From DAHUYF01 sp035509275 (GTDB lineage: Bacteria; Pseudomonadota; Alphaproteobacteria; ATCC43930; CGMCC-115725), in the NCBI GenBank assembly GCA_035509275.1, contig DATJLU010000157.1, positions 4,676 to 68,675 on the forward strand: a stretch of 64,000 nt of DNA, in the 5' to 3' direction. Below, one piece after another: positions 16,648 through 23,859 of the stretch (the stretch's first letter is position 1; each line of letters starts with the position of its first letter). The notes under the pieces were generated by a model. It did no database searches and had not been told where the DNA came from. It worked only from the letters and a program-made list of their open reading frames with translations. A program made the translations under genes and the position numbers.

Positions 16648-17427
16648 ATGGCCGACATCGTCACCATCCGCGCCGAGGCGCGCGACCGGGCTGGAAAGGG
16701 GGCCGCCCGGGCCGCTCGCCGCTCGGGGCGCGTTCCCGGCGTCATCTATGGCGAGAAGCAGCCCCCCCGGCTGATCAGCGTCGATCCGCGCGAGCTGCAG
16801 GTCGAGCTGCAGAAGAAGGGCTTCTTCGCCCGCCTGGTCAATGTCGAGATCGACGGCACCCAGGAGCGCGCGCTGCCCCGCGACGTGCAGCTCCACCCCG
16901 TGACCGACAAGCCCGAGCATGTCGATTTCATGCGCGTCGGCGCGAAGACGCGCATCACCGTCGCCGTGCCGGTGGTGTTCCTGAACCCGGAAAGGTCGCC
17001 GGGCATTCGCCGCGGCGGCATCCTCAACATCGTCCGCCACGAGATCGATCTCATCTGCTCGGCCGACGCCATCCCCGATCGCATTACCGTCGATGTCGAG
17101 GGACTCGATATCGGCGACAGCGTCCATATCACCAAAGTGAGCTTGCCGCCGGGCACCCGGCCGACCATCGCGCGCGACTTCACCATCGCCTCGGTGGCGG
17201 CGCCGACGGCGGTGCGCGAAGAGCAGGCTGCGGCAGCCGCCGCCGCAGCGGCGGCGGCCGAAGCGGCCGTGGCCGCCGAAGCGGCGGGCGCCGTCGCCGG
17301 CGCGCCGGGCGCTCCGGGTGCGACGCCGGGCGCGGCTCCGGGCGCCGCCGGCGCGGCCCCGGGTGCAACGCCGGCGGCCGGCGCGGCAGCAGCGGCCAAG
17401 GAACCGGCGGGCAAAGGCAAAGGCTAA
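16648..17427 (+). CDS. rplY: 50S ribosomal protein L25, CTC form
   Basis: 259 residues from ATG 16648, with AGAGAGGAG upstream. The L25 domain occupies about residues 1-95 (RIPGVIYG-type segment RSGRVPGVIYGEKQPP), followed by the TL5/CTC beta domain up to about residue 190. The last 70 residues are an Ala/Gly/Pro-rich low-complexity tail ending AAKEPAGKGKG, longer than in E. coli L25, which has only the first domain. It binds 5S rRNA. Its stop abuts the pth start directly. Confidence 0.94.
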   Translation: MADIVTIRAEARDRAGKGAARAARRSGRVPGVIYGEKQPPRLISVDPRELQVELQKKGFFARLVNVEIDGTQERALPRDVQLHPVTDKPEHVDFMRVGAKTRITVAVPVVFLNPERSPGIRRGGILNIVRHEIDLICSADAIPDRITVDVEGLDIGDSVHITKVSLPPGTRPTIARDFTIASVAAPTAVREEQAAAAAAAAAAAEAAVAAEAAGAVAGAPGAPGATPGAAPGAAGAAPGATPAAGAAAAAKEPAGKGKG

Positions 17428-18039
17428 ATGCGTCTCATCGTCGGGCTCGGCAATCCCGGTGCCCGCTACGAGCGCAATCGCCACAATATCGGATTCATGG
17501 CGGTGGACAGAATCGTCCGCCGCCATGGATTCGGGCCTTTCCGCAGCAAGTTCCAAGGCGCCCTCGCCGAGGGCGAGATCGGCGGCGAGCGGGTTTACGC
17601 GCTGAAGCCGCAGACCTTCATGAACGCGTCGGGCGATTCGGTCGGCGAGGTCGCGCGCTTCTACAAGATCGCCCCGCCCGAGATCGCGGTCATCTATGAC
17701 GAGATCGATCTCGCGGCCGGCAAGCTGCGCGTCAAGCGCGGCGGCGGTGCCGCCGGCCATAACGGCATCCGTTCCATCGACGCGGTGATCGGCGAGGATT
17801 TCTGGCGGGTACGCCTCGGCGTCGGTCATCCCGGCGTCAAGGAATTGGTGCAGCCTTACGTGCTGCAGAACTTCGACGCCGAGGAGATCGGCTGGCTCGT
17901 GCCGCTGCTCGACGCGGTCGCCGAGGCGCTGCCGGTGCTGATCGCCGACGACGCGCCGGGCTTCATGAGCAAGGTGGCGCTCATCCTGAAACCCCCGCCG
18001 CCGAAACCGCCGCGCGCCGATATCGAGAACAAGGACTGA
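17428..18039 (+). CDS. pth: Peptidyl-tRNA hydrolase
   Basis: 203 residues. GLGNPGARYERNRHNIGFMA contains the catalytic His; QTFMNASGDSVG and GAAGHNGIRSID are the other Pth signatures. It releases peptides from stalled peptidyl-tRNA. It starts at the base after the rplY stop and ends three bases before ychF, so the three are probably one operon. The C-terminal Pro-rich tail is ordinary for alphaproteobacteria. Confidence 0.96.
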   Translation: MRLIVGLGNPGARYERNRHNIGFMAVDRIVRRHGFGPFRSKFQGALAEGEIGGERVYALKPQTFMNASGDSVGEVARFYKIAPPEIAVIYDEIDLAAGKLRVKRGGGAAGHNGIRSIDAVIGEDFWRVRLGVGHPGVKELVQPYVLQNFDAEEIGWLVPLLDAVAEALPVLIADDAPGFMSKVALILKPPPPKPPRADIENKD

Positions 18040-18042
18040 GAG

Positions 18043-19143
18043 ATGGGATTCAATTGCGGCATCGTCGGGCTGCCGAATGTCGGCAAGTCGACGCTCTTCA
18101 ACGCGCTGACGGCGACCGCCGCGGCCGAAGCGGCGAATTACCCCTTTTGCACCATCGAGCCCAATGTCGGCCGCGTCGCGGTGCCGGACGACCGGCTCGA
18201 GGTCTGCGCCCGGCTCGGCAAATCGGCGAAGATCGTGCCGACGCAGCTCGAATTCGTCGACATCGCCGGCCTTGTCCGCGGCGCCTCGCGCGGCGAGGGC
18301 CTCGGCAACCAGTTCCTCGGCCATATCCGCGAGGTCGACGCCATCGCCCATGTGCTGCGCTGTTTCGAGGACGGCAACGTCACCCATGTCGAAGGCTCGA
18401 TCGATCCGATCCGCGACGCCGAGACGGTGGAGACGGAGCTGCTGCTCGCCGATCTCGACAGCATCGAGCGGCGCGTCACGGCAACGCAGAAGAAGGCGCG
18501 CGGCGCCGACAAGGAAGCCATCCAGCAGCTCGCCGTGATGGAGCGGGCGCTGGCGGCGCTGCGCGAGGGCAAGCCGGCGCGGAGCATCACGGTGGCACCG
18601 GAAGAGCGCGCGCTGTTCAAGGGGCTGCAGCTCATCACCGCCAAGCCCGTGCTCTATGTCTGCAATGTCGAGGAGGCTTCCGCCGCCGACGGCAATGCCC
18701 AGAGCGCGCGCGTCGCCGCTTTCGCCAAGGCGCAGGGCGCTGCCATGGTGGTGATCTCCGCGGCGATCGAGGCGGAGGTGTCGCAGCTCGCCGACGAGAC
18801 CGAGAAGCGCGAGTTCCTGGCCAGCCTCGGCCTCGTCGAGCCCGGCCTCGCCCGCGTCATCCGCGCCGGCTATCGCCTCCTTGACCTCATCACCTTCTTC
18901 ACCGTCGGCCCCAAGGAAGCGCATGCCTGGACGGTAGCGCAGGGCACGAAGGCACCGCAGTCCGCCGGTGTCATCCACACCGATTTCGAAAAAGGCTTCA
19001 TCCGCGCCGAGACCATCGCCTATGCCGATTTCGTTGCTTGCGGCGGCGAGCAGGGCGCGAAGGAAGCCGGCAAGATGCGCCTCGAAGGTGCCGAGTATGT
19101 CATCGCCGACGGCGACATCCTGCATTTCCGCTTCAACGTGTAG
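18043..19143 (+). CDS. ychF: Redox-regulated ribosome-binding ATPase YchF
   Basis: 366 residues, an OBG-type P-loop protein: GLPNVGKSTLFNALT at the N-terminus, VDIAGLVRGASRGEGLGNQF as switch II/G3, the NxxE motif in place of NKxD (YVCNVEE), and a TGS-like C-terminal domain (FFTVGPKEAHAW, AGVIHTDFEKGFI). The length equals the family norm (about 363). It binds ribosomes and prefers ATP over GTP. It converges on the AMP-ligase gene across 36 bases. Confidence 0.96.
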   Translation: MGFNCGIVGLPNVGKSTLFNALTATAAAEAANYPFCTIEPNVGRVAVPDDRLEVCARLGKSAKIVPTQLEFVDIAGLVRGASRGEGLGNQFLGHIREVDAIAHVLRCFEDGNVTHVEGSIDPIRDAETVETELLLADLDSIERRVTATQKKARGADKEAIQQLAVMERALAALREGKPARSITVAPEERALFKGLQLITAKPVLYVCNVEEASAADGNAQSARVAAFAKAQGAAMVVISAAIEAEVSQLADETEKREFLASLGLVEPGLARVIRAGYRLLDLITFFTVGPKEAHAWTVAQGTKAPQSAGVIHTDFEKGFIRAETIAYADFVACGGEQGAKEAGKMRLEGAEYVIADGDILHFRFNV

Positions 19144-19179
19144 GGGACGCGTCCAAGCGGCCCGCTTGGTTCCGCATCG

Positions 19180-20610
19180 CTACCTCTGTGCGCGAAGGTT
19201 TCGGTCGACCTGCCGCGCGAGCCGAACGTAGTCGACCTTGGAGCGGTGTCGTCGATCCAACGGGATCGGCATCTCGAGCAGGCGCAATCCGCCGATCCGC
19301 TCCGCTTCGCGGCGCCACATGGGCGCGTGCACCGCATCGCCCTCGATCGCCAACACCGGCATGGCGCCGGGTATGAGCGCGGCACGCCGCACCCCGGGCC
19401 ATAGCCGCGCCGGGGCCTCGATCTGGAAAGGATAGAAGGCCCCGGCGCGCGCATCGCGCCGGCCGAGGAGCCAGAGGCGGCGGCGATCGTCGACGCGGCC
19501 GGCATCACCCGTGCGGTGCCAGAGCTCGCCATCGATCATCGGCTTGGCACCGGCATCGCCGACGCCATCGAGGTAGCCCTTGTTTACATGAGCGCCGGTC
19601 ACCACGATCTCCTCCGCTTCGAGACGGAGGCGAATGCCGGCGACGGGCTCGCCGGCGAGCAACCCCGCGCCGCTCCGCATGGCTTGCCAGTCCGCGGCCG
19701 ATAGGGCGGCAACCGCCTGATGCGCGATCGGCTCGGCCTCGGTCGACCCATAGACGCTGACGATTTCGGCTCGCGGCAGTTGCTCGATCAGCTTCAGCAG
19801 CAGGTCGGGGAATACCGGACCGCCGCCGGTAAACACCGCGTCGATATCGACCGGCGACGGTGCTGCGGCAATGAGCTCGCAGACCGCGGGAGGCGCCAGG
19901 ATGCGGCGCACGCCGTTGCTGCGGATCCAGCGGAGGAGCGACGCGGCGTCGATGCGGTCTTGCTGTGCCGGGCGCCAGTTCGGCAACACCGACGTGATCC
20001 CAAGCGCGAGATTGGCGATGACGAAGACCGGAAACGCGACGAGATCGACCGCGTTGTCGCGGCGCGGCGCGAGGATACGCGCGACCGCGGCGTTCTGCGC
20101 CGCAAGAAAGCCATGCGTGCGCAGGATGCCTTTGGGCGCTCCGGTTGAGCCGCTGGTGAAGGAGATCAGGGCCGGGTGATCGTCGGCGACGGCAGAGCAC
20201 GGATCAACGCCCGCGACACCGTCGACCGCGTCGAGCTGGAGCGGCACACGCCAGAGCTCGGGAACGAGAAACCGCAGGACGCGGTAGCAGCCCGCCGAAA
20301 GATACGCCTTGGGCCGGGCGGCGGTCGCGGCGTGCCGCAGCCCGGCAAGGCCCAGCGCCGGCTCGGGAAAGACGACGGTGGCGCCGAGCCGCCATAGACC
20401 GGCAAGCGCGGCATAAAGCTCGATGCCGAGCGGCATCGCCACCAACACCCGGTCGCCGGCGGCGATACCGCGCACGCGCCAAGCTGCCGCCAGCGCTGCC
20501 GAGCGGCCTGCGAGATCTCCGAAGCTCGCCGATCGGCCGCTCGCTTCGACGATGGCGGTGCGCCGGCCCCAAATCTCCGCCTGATCCAGAAACCGGGCGA
20601 TCAGGTTCAT
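19180..20610 (-). CDS. AMP-forming acyl-CoA synthetase/ligase-like enzyme
   Basis: 476 residues, adenylate-forming ANL family. The cores are visible: A3 SFTSGSTGAPKG, A5 YGSTEAEPIA, A7 HRTGDAGRVD, A8 LLGRRD, and the A10 Lys in HRSKVDYVRL (K458). It activates a carboxylate as acyl-AMP, perhaps for CoA or amide transfer; the acceptor is unknown. At 476 residues it is somewhat short for the family. It is the last gene of the seven-gene overlapping operon, starting with an ATGA overlap. No carrier protein gene is nearby. Confidence 0.87.
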   Translation of the reverse strand: MNLIARFLDQAEIWGRRTAIVEASGRSASFGDLAGRSAALAAAWRVRGIAAGDRVLVAMPLGIELYAALAGLWRLGATVVFPEPALGLAGLRHAATAARPKAYLSAGCYRVLRFLVPELWRVPLQLDAVDGVAGVDPCSAVADDHPALISFTSGSTGAPKGILRTHGFLAAQNAAVARILAPRRDNAVDLVAFPVFVIANLALGITSVLPNWRPAQQDRIDAASLLRWIRSNGVRRILAPPAVCELIAAAPSPVDIDAVFTGGGPVFPDLLLKLIEQLPRAEIVSVYGSTEAEPIAHQAVAALSAADWQAMRSGAGLLAGEPVAGIRLRLEAEEIVVTGAHVNKGYLDGVGDAGAKPMIDGELWHRTGDAGRVDDRRRLWLLGRRDARAGAFYPFQIEAPARLWPGVRRAALIPGAMPVLAIEGDAVHAPMWRREAERIGGLRLLEMPIPLDRRHRSKVDYVRLARQVDRNLRAQR

Positions 20611-21461
20611 CGTCCGGCCGGAAACAGCTCGCGCCCGAGCAAGGCGTAACGGCGAAACACGCGGGCGGCGTGGCGCGCGCTCCGGTCGCGCGAGACGTTG
20701 TCGACATGCATGAGGGCGTGAATGACATGGCTGAATCCCAGCGCCAAAGCGCGACGATGGAACGTGTCGGCCAGCACATGGCCGACGCCCCGCATGCGGC
20801 TCGCATAGGTCTTGAGGATGACGGTGCGGGGCTGTGGCCCTTCGAGCCGGTCCGGAATGCCGAAGAGGAAGCCCACCAGCCCGTCGGGGCCGTGCGCAAA
20901 CAGCACATGCGCGGGATCGACGAGCGGCAGGACCGGCGCATAGAGACCGAAGAAAGCCTCGCGCGCGATCGGCGCGAAAAAGCGATTGCGAGAGAATTCC
21001 GCCAGGGACAGCTCGAAGAGCTGAGCCACGAGCCGGTCGGCGTCGCGGCCGTCCCAAGGCGTGATCGTCACCCCTGGCACCGCCGCCGGGCTCGCCGCGA
21101 GCGCTTCGCTCAACGCGCCGCGCGCGGAAACGTATTGCGAGATCGGCGTGAAGCCCGCGCCTTCGAACGCGGCGCGGTCATGGGGCCCGCTCACCGGCTC
21201 GAGCAAGAAAGGCGGCGCGCCGTCGCTGTCGAGGACGACGCGATAGCGGTGCCATGTGTCGCCATCCATCGGACCGACCACGGCACCGTATCCCTCATCC
21301 GCCATGGCGGCGGCGATCGCTTCGAGCAGTGCCGCCCCTTCGGCAACGCCGGCACAGGCGAAGCCGCCGACCGCGGCCGTCCACTTGCCGTCCCAGCTTG
21401 GCGCGTCCCGCCACACCAGCGCCGACGCACCCGCCGTTTCGAATCGCTGCGGCTCGGTCAT
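20607..21461 (-). CDS. GNAT-like N-acyltransferase
   Basis: 284 residues, apparently two GNAT-like halves. The first half has AVVGPMDGDTWHRYRVV and PPFLLEPVSGPHDRAAFEGA, a pattern I associate with a GNAT subgroup. The second half has TVILKTYASRMRGVGHVLAD, an acyl-CoA-binding-loop type segment, then HALMHVDNVSRDRSARHAA. It presumably acylates an amine within this operon's pathway; the amine could be the aminocarboxypropyl group made by the DUF3419 enzyme, but that is inference. ATGA overlaps on both sides. Confidence 0.7.
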   Translation of the reverse strand: MTEPQRFETAGASALVWRDAPSWDGKWTAAVGGFACAGVAEGAALLEAIAAAMADEGYGAVVGPMDGDTWHRYRVVLDSDGAPPFLLEPVSGPHDRAAFEGAGFTPISQYVSARGALSEALAASPAAVPGVTITPWDGRDADRLVAQLFELSLAEFSRNRFFAPIAREAFFGLYAPVLPLVDPAHVLFAHGPDGLVGFLFGIPDRLEGPQPRTVILKTYASRMRGVGHVLADTFHRRALALGFSHVIHALMHVDNVSRDRSARHAARVFRRYALLGRELFPAGR

Positions 21462-22762
21462 CCGATGATCCCTTTGACAACAAACAGTGCGACCGGCACC
21501 GGCATGGATGCCAGAAACACGCGCGGCGCCCGCCAGCGGTCGAACCAGCCGGGTCGCGCAAGCTCGACCGCCGCGCCGGTCGCCAGGGCGGCGACGGCCC
21601 AGGGCAACAGCGACCCATGCCATGAGGATTGCGGCGCGTTGAGCGGGGTGACGACGGAGAGCGTCGTCAGGGCGAGGATCGCGGCGGGCAAAATCCACCA
21701 TCGCGCGGCCCTGCCGAGCGCGATCGCCGCGAGAATAACCGCCGCCGCGGCGAAGGTGAGGTCGAAGAGGTCGATCGCGCTCTTCCCGAAATACTCGCCG
21801 ACGAAGAGCCAAAACAGGCTGACAGCGGTGACGGTCGCCAGCAGGTCGAGATCGGGATAGGGGCTGCTGCAGGGCCGGTGCAATCGCGCGACGCTGGCGA
21901 TAACGATCGTCGCCACGGGCAGTACCGCGTTGTGCGGCGCCGTATAGGAAAGCACCAGGAAGATCAGGATGGCATAACCCCGCGCCGCATGCGGCGTCAG
22001 GCGAAGAACCGGCGCGAAATAGACGATCGCGCCCATCAGCAGGACGAAGCTCAGCGCGAGCATGGCGATGCTGGCCGCCGGCGCCGCGAGATGCTCGCCG
22101 AGCATCAGATGGATGGCGATGGGCACGAACAGATTGTCGAGCCCCTGCCAGGACTGCGCTTCGACGAGCGCGCCGAAGGCGGCGATGAAGAGGCCGAGGA
22201 CCACGACCGTCGCGCGCGGCGTGTCGCTCATCAGCAGCAGCAGGATCATGGCCACAAGCCAGGTGACGACAAAGAACGTGGCGACGCCCTCGAGGCTCTT
22301 GGTCCCGCCTTCGACGCGGAAGAGCCGCCGCCCGTACGCCGTGCCGACCAGCGCCGCCGCCGCATCGGACAAGGTCACGACCGCAATCGGCAGGACATAA
22401 AGGACCGGCTCCCCGGCCGAGCGGAAGAAGAGGAAGGCGACGGCCAGCGCCAGATAGATTTCGCCGTAGGACCGCCGCTCCACCGAATGCAACACCGCGC
22501 CGAGATCGGTTCCGACAAAGCGGCGCGAGCGCAGCACCAGCATTACCGGAAGCGAGACGCCGACGAGCAGCATCACCGGCCAGCGATCGGCAAAGGTGAG
22601 CGGCAGTGTCAAGGCGTAGCCCCCGGTCGCGACATGGACGATCTTGCGCTTGAGCTCGGGGGCGATGGCGAAATGCCGAGCGGCAAGCGCGACCACGCCC
22701 ATGCTCCCGACGAGGAGACCGACCGAGAGCAAGATCAGCGCGACGTCGCCTGCGGCCTTCAC
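21458..22762 (-). CDS. Dolichol/phytol kinase-like membrane protein with extra C-terminal membrane domain
   Basis: 434 residues from a GTG start that overlaps the previous stop (GTGA). The N-terminal half matches CTP-dependent polyprenol kinases (SEC59/VTE5-like): PELKRKIVHVATGGYALTLP, then LPIAVVTLSDAAAALVGTAY and KSLEGVATFFVV, which form the expected KR/H and D-x-A-x-G/KS-x-EG motifs. The C-terminal half adds about six further membrane segments and has no motif I know. Known relatives phosphorylate phytol, dolichol or related prenols. Alternatives are a phosphatidate cytidylyltransferase-like role. Confidence 0.75.
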   Translation of the reverse strand: MKAAGDVALILLSVGLLVGSMGVVALAARHFAIAPELKRKIVHVATGGYALTLPLTFADRWPVMLLVGVSLPVMLVLRSRRFVGTDLGAVLHSVERRSYGEIYLALAVAFLFFRSAGEPVLYVLPIAVVTLSDAAAALVGTAYGRRLFRVEGGTKSLEGVATFFVVTWLVAMILLLLMSDTPRATVVVLGLFIAAFGALVEAQSWQGLDNLFVPIAIHLMLGEHLAAPAASIAMLALSFVLLMGAIVYFAPVLRLTPHAARGYAILIFLVLSYTAPHNAVLPVATIVIASVARLHRPCSSPYPDLDLLATVTAVSLFWLFVGEYFGKSAIDLFDLTFAAAAVILAAIALGRAARWWILPAAILALTTLSVVTPLNAPQSSWHGSLLPWAVAALATGAAVELARPGWFDRWRAPRVFLASMPVPVALFVVKGIIG

Positions 22763-23859
22763 GCGAGCACCTCCTCGACGACGAAGTCCGAATAGAAGAA
22801 GGCTTTGTCGATCGCCTTGCCGCGCTTCTCGAGGTCGCCACGCGTGCTGACCCGCGCCGCGTGCTCGGCCGGCACGCGGCGCGCCACCATCATGTTCCAG
22901 TAGACGAGCCGCGCCCCGGGGCGCGCGGCGCGCAGCAGCCCGCCATAGATCGCCGCGACGGAGGCTGCGTCCATGTATTCGAAGATATCGGACAGATTGA
23001 AGCCGTCGGCTTTCTCCCCGGTGGCGATGAAGCGCTCGAGCGCGCCGGGCCGGATGTCCAACCGGTCGAGACGGGATGCGATGGTCTGGTAATGGATGGC
23101 GCGCCAGGCGTGCGGCAGCGCCGCGCCATGCGTGCCTTTCAGGATCCAGTGCAGGTAGGGATTTTCAGCCGGGTCGAGCTCGACGACGGCGTGCCGGATA
23201 CGCTCGGCGACATGGTCAGCGAGGCTGCCGCGAACATGGGCGAAAAACGCCGGATCGCGGCCCAGCCAGCCCATCACCTGATTGGAAAAGAAGGTGCGCA
23301 GCAGCAGCCGCCAGCGGCGGTTGTTCCAGCGCTCGGCGAGAAAGCGGGCGCGATCCGATTTCTCGCGCGGAACGAACACCGCATCGACCGTGGCGGAGCA
23401 ATGGACGAGCGGCAGCAGCCACCGGCGCAGGATTCGGAAATACCGTTCGAACTTGCCGACGCCACCGGCGCCGTGAGCGATGATCTGCGGCCGACGCTGC
23501 GCCCAGAACGTGCGATCGGGCTCGGCGAGGGCGGGCAGTGCGCGGTCGAGGAGTTCGCCGCGGCGCAGCGAGGCGCGCGCGCCCATCAGCTCGAGGAATT
23601 CGCCATGCTCGAGCGACCGCATCGCAGCAACGCGCAGCCGGAGGCAGGCGATCTGCGCCGGCGACAAATCGACCACGATCACGCGCGCCGGATCGCGCGT
23701 CAGCAGCGACAGTGCATTGTCGCCCGCCGAGCAGATCGACACGAGCGTCGCTCCCGGCTCGACATCGAGGCCGACCAGCAGCGCATCGGCATCCTCCCAG
23801 AGCTGGGCATAGCGGATCATGTCGAAGCGCGCCTTTTCGGCGATCGGCGACTCAGCCAT
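22759..23859 (-). CDS. DUF3419 / BtaA-like SAM-dependent 3-amino-3-carboxypropyltransferase
   Basis: 366 residues. It has RYAQLWEDADALLVGLDVEP, then the SAM site SICSAGDNALSLL and VDLSPAQIACLRLR, the DUF3419 hallmark, and late segments NLSDIFEYMD and VYWNMMVARR. BtaA, the characterised member, moves the 3-amino-3-carboxypropyl group of SAM to diacylglycerol to start betaine-lipid synthesis. No BtaB-type N-methyltransferase lies nearby, so the product may stay as a free or acylated homoserine ether. The gene overlaps its upstream neighbour by eight bases. Confidence 0.82.
   Translation of the reverse strand: MAESPIAEKARFDMIRYAQLWEDADALLVGLDVEPGATLVSICSAGDNALSLLTRDPARVIVVDLSPAQIACLRLRVAAMRSLEHGEFLELMGARASLRRGELLDRALPALAEPDRTFWAQRRPQIIAHGAGGVGKFERYFRILRRWLLPLVHCSATVDAVFVPREKSDRARFLAERWNNRRWRLLLRTFFSNQVMGWLGRDPAFFAHVRGSLADHVAERIRHAVVELDPAENPYLHWILKGTHGAALPHAWRAIHYQTIASRLDRLDIRPGALERFIATGEKADGFNLSDIFEYMDAASVAAIYGGLLRAARPGARLVYWNMMVARRVPAEHAARVSTRGDLEKRGKAIDKAFFYSDFVVEEVLA

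Noticed and set aside
15592..19125. An 1177-codon open frame on the minus strand opposite prs, rplY, pth and ychF
   Set aside because: It spans four well-supported genes and their gaps. Composition is low-complexity and no family is visible.
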